NCBI GenBank assembly: GCA_030770425.1
Contig: JASJFT010000283.1
Coordinates: forward strand, 1-49,763
Direction of reading: 5' to 3'
Length of the DNA stretch: 49,763 nucleotides
Source of the DNA: Darksidea phi
Lineage: Eukaryota; Ascomycota; Dothideomycetes; Pleosporales; Lentitheciaceae
The position numbers and the translations under genes are program-made. The notes under the pieces are model-generated. The model worked only from the letters and a program-made list of their open reading frames with translations. It made no database searches and had not been told where the DNA came from. Positions 36,202 to 46,100 of the stretch are shown here, piece after piece (the stretch's first letter is position 1; each line of letters begins with the position of its first letter).

Positions 36202-37000
36202 ATGACTACGACGCCGCCATTGTCACCCTCAATTACTGCTGCGAAGGCATCGCGCGTGCCAAGGCTAGATCGAGCAGCTCTCCAAACCAGCTTCAGCCCG
36301 GACGAACCATCTGTCCCCGCCCTCGACACCTAAGAACCGCCCATCGCTGAAGCGGAAGCGTGTAACGTCTGCGCCCGTAACCTGTACAATATCGACATAT
36401 ACTACTAGCCCCAAGCGTCCGAGGCGCGACACCGACACCGAAGTCCTGCCTATCTACAGCGTATCCGTAGCCGGAGCGGCTTCCAATGCGAGCGCGCTTA
36501 TACTCAATAAGAGGAATACCTTTAGTCCGCCTAGTAGCCAAGCCGGTATTAGAAGCCCTCGCCGAGCGAACAGCCCGTCCCGCGATAATATCGCCGTACT
36601 AGCTTCCGTATCTCCTCCGATAACGGAACCGAGTTCAAGGCTGGAGACACCGCCGCCGCGGAGAGTAAGAGATGTCATAGAGCGGTTAGAAGACGGGTTG
36701 GATAGAGGTTAGATACCAGGGTGGCTGCGGGAGCCAATCGAGGAGTACCAGGACTTTGGATACCAAAGGATTAAGCGTCATGCTTGGGACCAGAGCACGG
36801 CGCGTAGCCTCGTAGATCCGGACGTTGATAGCGAGGACCGTAAAAGACTAGGATATGTGCTGCGTAAGGTGAAAAAGATCTGGCTGAATGCGCGAGTGTG
36901 CCAGTCAAGGGGCCGGCGACGAGGACGCGTGGTGCTCTAGCCGCTGGTGAAGCTTGCGATGAGGCTTGAAGGGGAGAAGTTCTGGCTTCAGAGCGTGTAG
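36202..37000 (+). pseudogene. Decayed fungal PD-(D/E)XK nuclease-like gene (N-terminal part)
   Basis: The relic starts MTTTPPLSPSIT at 36202. A frameshift at about 36330 moves it to the frame that continues with PKNRPSLKRKRV, a Pro/Ser-rich basic tail with nuclear-signal-like KRKR and SPKRPRR, and then RVRDVIERLEDGL. In-frame TAG codons are at 36710 and 36938, each explainable as CAG to TAG by RIP. A short shifted stretch near 36903-36938 reads GDEDAWC, and the original frame resumes with PLVKLAMRLEGEKFWLQSV before TAG at 36998. This order matches the N-terminal half of the large fungal family with a PD-(D/E)XK nuclease-like domain (PF20516 type). The nuclease core itself is not recognisable downstream, so the gene is both mutated and truncated. 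Confidence 0.65.
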
Positions 37001-38369
37001 GCAACCCTTTGCTTAATTGTTAGCACTCAATACTGATCTCCGAGTAGACAGTCCCAGGCCATCGCTACTAAATTCCTTTCCTCGGTCCCCGACGTCTCTG
37101 GAAAATCCCGCCTTCGGACCCTGGCTACCTCTACACATCACTCCGCCACATTCGCGAAACGTTCCAGATCCTCCTCTCCATCCAGTGCATCCAAGGTTGG
37201 CGTAGTCTCTTTCGAGGATTAGGCCCTGGCCTTACTAGCGTAGTCCCCGCGAGCGCGATAATTCTACACATATGGTAATTGCAAGTAGCTAGTATCCGAA
37301 ACGATGAGCTGGGAAAAAGATACGGCAGCAAACTTATGTCAAAACTTTAAAACTATTGAGCTTGATGGGCGTGTTCATCAGATAAGAGATTATAGTATCA
37401 GTTCCGATTGTAAGACAAATCATCTATACCCGTCCACCGCTAGCTATACACAGGGGGATCGTGTGCGCAGTAGAGGGCCAAACGACAACAGATTGAGACG
37501 GCTTCGCACTCAGCGCTTGCTCTTCACCGCATTTCTTCTCGGCTTTTTTGATGCGCCTTGTCTAGTAAATGAGGTGTCTGGGGTGATAGGGAGATATCTG
37601 CTTCGTTGCAGGGCAATCGAATAGTAGTTGGTTGAGCCATGAGAGTTGATAGGTAACGCGTCGCGAAAAAAGTTGGTGGGGTTCGTCACTCGCTTGTATT
37701 CGTCACTCGCTTATCAAACATGTTATATTAAATCTAAACGAAGAATATGCTCGTTATTCTGCTCTATAGTACAAAATTATATGGTGGTGAGGAATCCGGC
37801 GCATCCTCGGTTTTCTGAGTCTCGCTTATTTTGTCACCCGCGTGCTAACTTAGCCATTCCTTCAGAGGTTGATGTTGATGCGCCAGTATGCCGCCGAAGT
37901 CCCGGCTTGGCACCGACCCTGCGATGGAGATGATAGCCGCCGACGCAACACTCTCAGCCTTCCGTCCCTCTCCATTCTCGCTCCGCATGCTAAGCTGCGA
38001 CTCCACAGCCTCTGGTACACAACCCTACCCCGACCTTCGACTCCGCAGTCATCCGCGCGGTTGGCTCGTTGACTAGCCAATCTCGCCCCGCGCCCGCCTC
38101 ATCCATGGAGAAAACGCTCCCGCAGTCCTTTCCCGGGGGACTCGTACCTACGCCATGTAGACCGCCCTAGCTGCGCATACGGACATGTATTGTCACTCAC
38201 CGCGGCAGAAGGACCAACGCTCCCCGACTAAGGAAGCAGGGCTATGTGGAGGAAAATGCTGCCTTGTGCCGCTGTTGGCTTCTTGTGTTTGCGAAGCTTG
38301 GGGCGATTGCTCCATCGGCGAGGCTCAACAAGGATGCGTATAACAAGAGCAGGGAGAATGACAGCGGGC

Positions 38370-38412
<43 letters not shown>

Positions 38413-38626
38413 ATGAATACAGCAGGCACAGCAACTGCGAGGCATAATACAACAAACAACACCGTACGCCGTGGACATGACCATGAGCTCAAGGGCGTTG
38501 AGCGCCGGAGCGGCGCCGAAGTTCCCGAAAAACCTCTGCCCGCGCGAAAGCGGATGCCAGCAGCGAGCACAGCAACAAGCACCATGACAAGGAATACAGC
38601 AAAGAGCACCAGCAAAGCAGGCGGCA
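37001..38626. other. Intergenic DNA with possible relic fragments
   Basis: Short frames only. In the frame of the relic gene, a reading beginning VSTQY just after 37000 and a Ser/Arg-rich run near 37130-37205 may be further decayed coding sequence. A 106-codon frame at 37304-37624 has no recognisable feature. The CGA repeat at 38371-38411 also falls here. Confidence 0.4.
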
Positions 38627-38627
38627 T
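38325..38627 (-). CDS. Doubtful small membrane-like ORF ending in poly-Arg
   Basis: From the ATG at 38627 the frame gives 100 residues: a hydrophobic segment (residues about 3-24, ALLVLFAVFLVMVLVAVLAAG), an Arg/Ser-rich linker, a second hydrophobic segment (VLFVVLCLAVAVPAVF), an arginine run encoded by the CGA microsatellite, and a short Cys-containing tail. Two hydrophobic stretches could mean a real membrane protein. The upstream part of the frame lacks an ATG start, and I recognise no family, so it may be chance. Confidence 0.2.
38371..38411 (+). repeat. CGA trinucleotide microsatellite
   Basis: About 13.7 perfect copies of CGA. The three minus-strand frames read poly-Arg, poly-Val and poly-Ser, and all three stay open through it, producing misleading ORFs. 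Confidence 0.97.
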
Positions 38628-39076
38628 ACGAGAATTACGCTGGAATGTTCTGTATACAAACTCGTGGGTAATACATCCGCGCCTCGGAGGCTCTCCATGG
38701 CTTCGGCACAGTCTCAAGTGTTCACTTTGAGGGGCCGGCCTCAACTTTCGCAACTCACGCATCGCTCCTCTGTACAACCTTGGCTTTAGCTTGAAAGCCC
38801 AAATTCCAATCGCACATGTCCAAAACGTAGCATGGACAAGGACACTGATTCCCATGACACCATGCCATGCAGGCTTGCCGTCGGATTGTTTACTGTGTAT
38901 TTTCGGCGACGTTTCTTGACGACTTTCCCGACACTTCACAACGGCAGAAGCTGTACGATTCCAAGACAGCGACAATGCGATATCATCCTAAGTATTATCT
39001 CTTCTCTATCGGCCAGTGCTAACCTCACACTCCCACATCAAATTGTCCCTCTGCGATGCGCCGTTTGAATCGCCCG
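38628..39076. other. Intergenic DNA
   Basis: There are no convincing features. CA and TG content is normal, and frames are short. Confidence 0.4.
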
Positions 39077-39510
39077 TCACCACCTACGCCCGCCGCCCAC
39101 GCCCGCTGCACCTCCTACACTCGCCGCTAGTCCCCCCTCATGTCGACTGCGCGCTGCTTCAACTCTCCAGCCCCTCACCCCGATACCGTCCGGCAACCCG
39201 TACCTCACCGCGCGCACCCTTCGAACCCACGGCTCGTATTGCTCATTCCGCATCGCATCTTTGAAGGCTCTCTCCACCGTCAACGCCAGTTCATCGTGGA
39301 GCAAGAGGTGACAGCCAGGGCAAAGATTCGCACGCTGTAGAGGTCGGGATCATCATGTGTGTCGATAGGATAGCCGTCTTCACCGCGGCAAGGTATAGCC
39401 AAGGCGTACTCATCCACGGATAGGGTACCGGCTTGATATTCGCGGTTGAAGTTGTACTAGGCGTCTAGGTTTCTGAGGATTGGGCGTTGAGCATCGGACA
39501 TGACAGGCAT
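39077..39510 (-). pseudogene. Decayed unrecognised fungal gene
   Basis: From ATG at 39510 (or 39501) the frame reads MPVMSDAQRPILRNLDA, meets TAG at 39457-39459, and continues coherently as YNFNREYQAGTLSVDEYALA and PDLYSVRIFALAV. A frameshift near 39,305 then leads into LLLHDELALTVERAFKDAM and EQYEPWVRR. The two pieces together look like a real globular domain. The pattern of an acidic loop followed by a short helix pair is faintly like the C-terminal side of fungal BTB/POZ-type proteins, but I would not assign a family. The TAG can come from CAG by a RIP-type change or from TGG. The remaining sequence to 39077 is low-complexity Gly/Arg. Confidence 0.5.
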
Positions 39511-40047
39511 TCGAATTGATACAACTCATCTATGAGCGCACGAGACACTGGCTCTTTATACTCGCTCACGAGCTATATACTGTCACACTAGAGCATTCTG
39601 TGATACTTTCTTAATTCTGTTAACCTTTCTCCCAATTGATCCTACGCGTGTTTGAGTAATTTATATAATCACTGATTTACAGCTACGTGTCCGCTAAAAC
39701 AAAACCCTCCAGCCAGCCAGCCCGACATCGGCCCTATAACCCTCAACCTTCTTGCTTAACTGCGTAGCGCTCAAGCTCAAGCCCTACACACACTCCTTTT
39801 TCTCCTCGTCGATTGTGGATAGTGAGGGTATGAACACAACACATGGAATTCGAACTAGAAAGAAGAAAATCGCAGATTCAGAAGTACCGCCGCTTGTGTC
39901 CGACAATAGTAACTTGGCCCAAACACCGGATGCCCGTCACTGCTCCTGCAGATTACACTGGGTTCGTAGTTGCCGCGGAGTGGTGTGTGACCTGATACTG
40001 TCGAAAGGGATATAGCCGAGCCCGACGTGAATGGTAGGTGCAAGTAG
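39511..40047. other. Intergenic DNA
   Basis: No gene is supported. An 87-codon frame at 39752-40015 has no recognisable features. This stretch would include the 3' end of the DUF7924 transcript. Confidence 0.4.
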
Positions 40048-41919
40048 TTACTTTGTCTTTTTCTTCTTGGAGTTGCTGGACCCGGTGTTGATCGTGGCCT
40101 CTGGGGTGATTGGGTTGACGCTTGGCTGGCTATCTGGTATTACCCCTTCATTAGCTAAGCTGTAGTCTTCAAGTTGTTGGGACAATGTTGAGCGTGAAGA
40201 GGCTAGTTCTGGACCCTGAGTTTGAAGTTCAGGTTGATTCAAGTCGGCGGGGAGCATGTCGATAACGGAGCAGATCCTTGAGAAGCGCTCAGGAAGCCAT
40301 AAATCGTAGATATTCTGGATAAAAGTGTACGCCGTCCATCGATTATCTCCTTGTTCTGTCTTTGAAATGTCGAACTTGGCAATTGGATGTCGGTAGAACG
40401 TGAAGTCTTTCCCATTAATAACAGCGTAATGTCCCCAGATTCTTACATACTCGTCGCTATGAGAGATTGAAAAGCCGTTAATTTCTTGATGAAGCTCGTC
40501 CTCCCGGCCTACAAGCCGGAAAAGCTCTATTAAACCACGTAATGCAACGGTTTGACTGTGAGCATTCTGCCGATCAGCAATATCAAGCGCGGATGCTCCG
40601 CATTTCACTTCGCTAGTAAGGAATGGAAAGTATATGTCGTACGTGGCCGCAAAATAGGAGCAATCTTCTAATTCATTTCCAATGAAGGGCTGAAGCTTCT
40701 GTAGTTGTTCACGGGTAAAAGCTTCTCGCTTAAATCCAAGGCTGTAGTCCGGTTGTGGGCGTGATCCGTAAAAGGGGATAGCGTTGTTCCAGCCAGCGTT
40801 GGTAGTCTCTCTGAGAGTCTTTAGGTGCTTAGCGCCGCGGATTGCCAAAATTTCGGCAGGAGGAACAATAAGCTGCGCGATATCGCGGATCACTCTGGTC
40901 TCGTTTCTACCTTTGATTGATTCCAAAGTATCCTCGAACAGTTCATCTTCAAATAATGTATCTTTCGGCGGCGACTGTCGCGAATTTAGAAGCCTTTGGC
41001 AAAGCGCTTTGCTTTCGGCGCTGATGCCACCTTCATATCTACACATGAAGCTACCGCGTTCACTAAGTTGACCTTCGTAACGTGGATGTCTATATGGAGC
41101 GCTCTTCTGTTCCCGCGGTTGTTGGTCGCTCGGCGTTCGTGTTGAGACTGTTTCGGTGTTGATGCTAGCATCTGAACGCTTGCGGCGGAGGGAAGCTGAT
41201 GATTTCTTTCTTGCTAGCACAGGCTGAGCAAGGTCCCGAAAACGGTCCATTGTGTTCTCTTGTTCCTCTGTCGGCCAGGCTCGGTTTTCATTCCAGTAGT
41301 CAACCCGAGCCTCTGTGATTGTCTTCCACCTGACTGGTTTGCCGGATGAAGCTGTAGATGTTCGTACTCGTTTTGGAAATGGCTCGAGCGAAGGGAGGGG
41401 GTGTGAAACTTCGTCTTCTTCTCGAGGTCGCTTTGGCGTCTTCGCATGAACGGAGTCGGGAGTTGTCTGGATAGGATCGGCACCTTGAAGGCGTAGGCTT
41501 CTGCGTCTTTGTGCAGGAGGGGTGGGAGGTAGTTGGGCAGGCCGGGGCTGGGGAGAGAGTTTTTGAGCTTCTTCTAAAGGGCGCACGCCTTCTGGCTCGT
41601 CGGTTTCAGCAGAGTCTTCTTTCAAGTTCTCCGGGAAGAACTCATGTCGGGGGAAGTTTTCGGAACTGGTTTGCGGGGCACACACCTTTTGGCCCGTCGG
41701 CTTCGGCTTCAGAGTCTTCTTGCGGGCGCTTCCATTTGGTGCGGGCCGACTGAGAGGTGAGTGCAAGAGGGTTGGGAGGTGGTTGGATGCGTTCAGTCGC
41801 GCGCTACTTCGAGTGCCAGCACGCCGTGTCGACTTTACGATGGGGGTCCTCTGCCGAGGTCTAGTTGCGGGTTGGCGCCTGGTTTTTTTGGCGGGAGCAG
41901 AATTGGGCTGCGGGGCCAT
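40048..41919 (-). CDS. DUF7924 protein with PD-(D/E)XK-like core
   Basis: This is an intronless gene of 623 residues. The open frame reaches 41946, but its first codon there is GTG. The first ATG is at 41919, giving MAPQPNSAPAKK with ATGG context. Residues 1-280 are disordered, basic and Pro/Ser-rich, with several KR-type nuclear-signal-like patches (PKRPREE, PKRVRTS, RRKRS). About 290-560 is the DUF7924 domain. It holds P-D at about 390-391 (RPQPDYSLGF), a strand ending FPFLTSEVKCG with E437-V-K439, then ALDIADRQNAHSQTVALRG. The order PD...ExK...Q is what a PD-(D/E)XK nuclease fold shows, so this is probably a nuclear nuclease-like protein. That is inference, as the family is uncharacterised to my knowledge. 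The tail ends in a Lys run. No RIP damage is visible. Confidence 0.85.
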   Translation of the reverse strand: MAPQPNSAPAKKTRRQPATRPRQRTPIVKSTRRAGTRSSARLNASNHLPTLLHSPLSRPAPNGSARKKTLKPKPTGQKVCAPQTSSENFPRHEFFPENLKEDSAETDEPEGVRPLEEAQKLSPQPRPAQLPPTPPAQRRRSLRLQGADPIQTTPDSVHAKTPKRPREEDEVSHPLPSLEPFPKRVRTSTASSGKPVRWKTITEARVDYWNENRAWPTEEQENTMDRFRDLAQPVLARKKSSASLRRKRSDASINTETVSTRTPSDQQPREQKSAPYRHPRYEGQLSERGSFMCRYEGGISAESKALCQRLLNSRQSPPKDTLFEDELFEDTLESIKGRNETRVIRDIAQLIVPPAEILAIRGAKHLKTLRETTNAGWNNAIPFYGSRPQPDYSLGFKREAFTREQLQKLQPFIGNELEDCSYFAATYDIYFPFLTSEVKCGASALDIADRQNAHSQTVALRGLIELFRLVGREDELHQEINGFSISHSDEYVRIWGHYAVINGKDFTFYRHPIAKFDISKTEQGDNRWTAYTFIQNIYDLWLPERFSRICSVIDMLPADLNQPELQTQGPELASSRSTLSQQLEDYSLANEGVIPDSQPSVNPITPEATINTGSSNSKKKKTK

Positions 41920-43137
41920 TAGGATGGAGGGAGAAGCGTGACGCACAGTGCGGCGCTGGATATATGATGACGGGATCGAAGGATGGATGCAGGAGTGTGT
42001 TGGCGCGAAGTCGAATGGAGAAAGCGGTTAATTGGCGAGAAGGTTTGACGCTCCGGGCTTGGCGCTAGTGAGGGCCACGTGGCAGTCTGAAACGAGCCGA
42101 GGGGGCGCTAATCGAACCACGCTACCCGTATATGGCAACAGCATGGCCCTGCGCAATCCAGTCCGTAGTCATACGAACAAGATCCGGCTCTGACCGAAGA
42201 AGTGAGGAAGGCGGATGCCACGGATGCCACAAGGCAGTATTCTTGCTGGCCGCGGACATGAGATACAAAGTACACCATAACTCACAAAGTTGCAAATGAA
42301 CGCTGGTTGCTCATAGGGTGCTGTAGGCCTTTTATCCCCTATGAACACATTCTGGGGCTTTCACAGGTCCTATTCCGCTCACGGCCGGCACTCCATTAAC
42401 AGAGACCACGTCAAATTCTCTCGCTTGCCGACTAGCAAACGTGGCATGCCGTAATACTACGCCTCTCCGGCGGCTCGAGCTCCTCTTCGGGTGCACTGGG
42501 TGTTCGCTCCTGTCTCAGGGTGAGTAGTTCAATGCTCTAGAGTCTATACTCGCATGAATATACCCTTATCCAACAAATCCTCAATTCGAGGCCGATCCAA
42601 TCTAGTCTCATCGTGTGTGGACCCCGGCCAAAGTGATGGGTTCGGCGGTGAAGGTACAGAAATTGCAAGCTGTCACTCAGCTCGTCATTGGGGATGTAGG
42701 CCGATTTTTGCCATCGATACATGGCTCGAGTGCTAACCAGCGTGTCAGTTTTGCCCGTACTATCGAACGTGCAGGGAAAAACCAGAATCTAGCCATATTC
42801 ATCAATGATCTAAGTTAGATAACTGTTTTGAGGGTGTATACGAAAGTGAGACATAGGTAATATAGACTACAGTGCCTTCTTACCTTCCTGGAAGGCTGTA
42901 AGTGCGTAAATAGCAGCTAGAGCAGGTGAAGTTTAGAAGACGAGAGACGGATAGTTGAAGGTGGCTGAGCCGAAGGCAGCAGCCTTGGCCGAAACAACGC
43001 GGTACGTGACTAGGAAAGTATAGCCGAGCGTCGAGTTCCCTAAACAGGCCCCTTCGTTCATACTTAGAGGCTGTGTAGGTCCAGGCGGGCGACCGTAACT
43101 GGAACAGGTCGTACGAGAGAAGTTTGCCTGTCTCTAT
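41920..43137. other. Intergenic DNA at the right end of the island
   Basis: It contains the promoter of the DUF7924 gene. Downstream there are only short frames, the longest 67 codons at 42615-42818 (SAVKVQKLQAVTQLVIGDVG), unrecognised and possibly a relic. A 13-bp near-palindrome CCTTCCTGGAAGG lies near 42,883. No RNA gene is recognised. Confidence 0.45.
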
Positions 43138-46100
43138 AGGTATTATTTACTAATTACGTAATAGCTTATATACTAGTCTTAGTATATAGACTAACCTTCT
43201 AGCTATTCTTTTTTAATAATAATATAATAACTTCTTATACTTTAATAATTTATAGTAGAGACGTTAAAAGTAAACTATCGTCGTAGTAATTATAATAGCT
43301 CTATAGTTATATATATAATTTTCTTATCTTAGCTATAATAAGTAGCTTACTTACTTTATAGAGGGGTATAATTAGATAATAATAGGAGTTAATCGGTCTA
43401 GTACGTAAGAGGCCTAAGTATTAATATAAAATTACCTTAGCTAAGAACTACTAATATTATTATCTTAATATATCTTTTTTTATAATTATACTTAATAAAT
43501 ACTATACTATAATATAGTAACGAAAGTTAAAAGAATATTAGTACTAAGCGAAGACTAGAATAGGATCTTAGAGTTCTATAAAGAAAAAGTTTATAGTTAA
43601 AACTATTAGTAGAAAATATATATTAATTAATCTATAGATAGAATATAACTATAAGTTATCTATATAAAAAGAGTAATCTTTACCTTAAACTATTAAAATA
43701 GTACCTATTAAAACGATCTTAGTATTAGTTAATAATAAGGATACTAGAGCGTTTAGAATTTTTAAGCTATAAGATTAGACCTTAAAATTTATTAGTAGTA
43801 TTAGAATAGATATAGGATTAACTATAATCTATTAAGATTCTAAATAGGTATTCTTTTATACTAATCGACTTAGATTTTAATATCTAAAAGAAAAAGAGTA
43901 ATCTTATAATTATTCTTATAGATAACTAGATTTCTAAGTAAATTCTAGTACTATATTATTTAAGACTAGAATTATAATAAATAGTATAGTCTATATATAA
44001 TATAACTATATTAAAAATATATTACTTCTAACTTAATCTATTTTAGTAACTTTTTTAACCTCGTTAATTATTAACTTAAATATATTATTAGTAAGTATTT
44101 CTATATAAAAAGTAAGTATATAAAGCTAAATAAATCTTTTTTAAAATAGCTAGTATTAAACTTATATTAAGATAGAGAATACTATTCGACTAAAATTAAG
44201 TTAATAAGAGTAGATTTAATTAAGCTTAGAGTATTATCTATAAACTTCTCTCTTTACCTTTTAGATAGTCTTATATAAGTTAGTACTTATTAATATTTAT
44301 CTTTTAATACTAGTAGAGTTAATATAGCTAGGACTATAGTATTCGATCTCTTTAAGTCTAAAGGATTATCTTTATCTACTATACTAGGTCTTTTAAGTAG
44401 TTATAATATTATATTTATTAAATCTATTAGTTATAGAGACTTAGTATTATAGCTTTACTAGATCTACCTATTAGAAAGTTCTAAAACGATTACTTATTTT
44501 TAACGACTATTCCTTTAACTTTATTAAGAGTCTTATTAATATTATTATAATATAAATATTATATAAGCTCTTAACTATAGATAAACTCTATAACGTAGTT
44601 AAGAAGATATTTAAATTATAATTCGAATAGTTTATATAAAGTCTAGATAGTATATACTAATTTATAAATATATACTTCTTTTCTTATTATATAACTCTTT
44701 CTTAAATATAAACTTAATTATATACTTTATCCTTATTATAAGCTAATTTAAAAGGATACTTTTTATAGAATAACTACTTAAAGTTTAAGTAGTTAATATA
44801 AGTATTTTTTAAATAGTTATCTATACTTAAAGTCTTACTATCTATTTTAAAGTCTTATCTAGATTTTAATTATTAATAGTTTTTATATTATTATTAATCT
44901 TAATAAATTAATAGTTAAATAAAGACTAATATAAAGATATACTAGTATATTAAAGAGTAACTAGAATCTTATATAGTAAGAAAATCTATAGTAAGATATA
45001 GCTTAACTAAGACTTAGAAGAGATATAGCTTTAGGAAGTTATATAACTAAAAAACCTCGAGTAGAAGAGATATAATTAGAAAAATCTCTAGTAAAGAGGA
45101 GTAATTAGAAAAATCTCTAGTAGAGAGAAGCGACTAAAAAAATCTCTATAGATAAGGACTAAGAAGATAGCGACTAAAAAATCTTAAATAGAAGAGATAT
45201 AACTATAAAAACTATAGATAGAAGAGATATAATTAGAAAAATTATAGATAGAAGAGATATAACTAGAAAAACCTTAAGTAGAAGAGATACGACTAAAAAA
45301 ATCTTAGTAGATAAGTATTATAACCCTATATAAACTATAGGATATAGGATATTCTAAGAAGGTTAAAAGCTAAGATAGAGGCTTAGTTAGTAATCTAATA
45401 TTATATAATAATAATCTAGTTAATCTATATCTTAGTAAATAGAGTAAATAGAGTATAATTAATAATAATTTAGTTAATCTATATCTTAGCGAATAGAGTA
45501 AATAGAGTAAGGTAAAGTAGAATAGATATAAAAGAGTAGGGAATCTCCTAGATTTTCTATCTTAATTCTTTATAGTTAATCTTTAGTTCTTTATTTAATA
45601 CTTACGAATAAGATTAAATCTTTTTCTAAGTAGTTATTCTAGTAATAGAATTTATTAACTTAATCTTAATTTATTAGAAACTAATAGTATAATAAATATT
45701 CTATTAGCTCTAATCTAAATTCTATATAAAGATATATATAATATATAATATATTAACTATCTTAAACTAAGGTTATATTAATATAATAATTCTATTTAAT
45801 TTATATAATATCTCTAGAGAGAGTATAACTAAGGCTTTAGTAATAAACCTAATAACCTTAATTTAATAATAAATAACTTAGATAGTTAAGTTATAGTAAG
45901 CTATAATATTACTATAAGAATTACTATAATAGATACGAGTAGGACTTAGAACGAAGTTAAAAATTCTAATATTAAAGAAATATAATAGTAGAAAGAAAGA
46001 CTTAAGACTATTTCTTATATAACTAGACCTATATTATTAATTTAACTCTACTATATTTACTAGTAACTAGGATAAGATTCTTATTATAGGTATATATATA
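43138..46100. repeat. RIP-saturated DNA upstream of a gypsy gag
   Basis: CpA and TpG vanish abruptly at about 43,138. This may include the 5' LTR and leader of the element whose gag begins near 46,100, or another older repeat. It holds a 30-bp tandem array (45,010-45,312) and a 54-bp duplication (about 45,408-45,510). Confidence 0.6.
45010..45312 (+). repeat. 30-bp tandem array
   Basis: Units marked by GAAGAGATAT start at 45191, 45221, 45251 and 45281, with more diverged copies upstream to about 45010. Thirty bases is ten codons, so it may be the RIP-mutated remains of a decapeptide-repeat coding segment. Confidence 0.8.

Noticed and set aside
37304..37624. 106-codon ATG frame
   Set aside because: No domain, no compositional signal and no supporting context.
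38228..38484. Poly-Val and poly-Ser minus-strand frames
   Set aside because: Both are artefacts of the CGA repeat, which has no stop in any of the three minus-strand frames.
39205..39240. Possible tRNA B-box on the minus strand (GGGTTCGAAGGG)
   Set aside because: No pairing T-arm, acceptor stem or A-box could be found around it.
41920..41946. Nine extra N-terminal residues for the DUF7924 protein
   Set aside because: The first codon is GTG. A fungal gene would start at the ATG at 41919.
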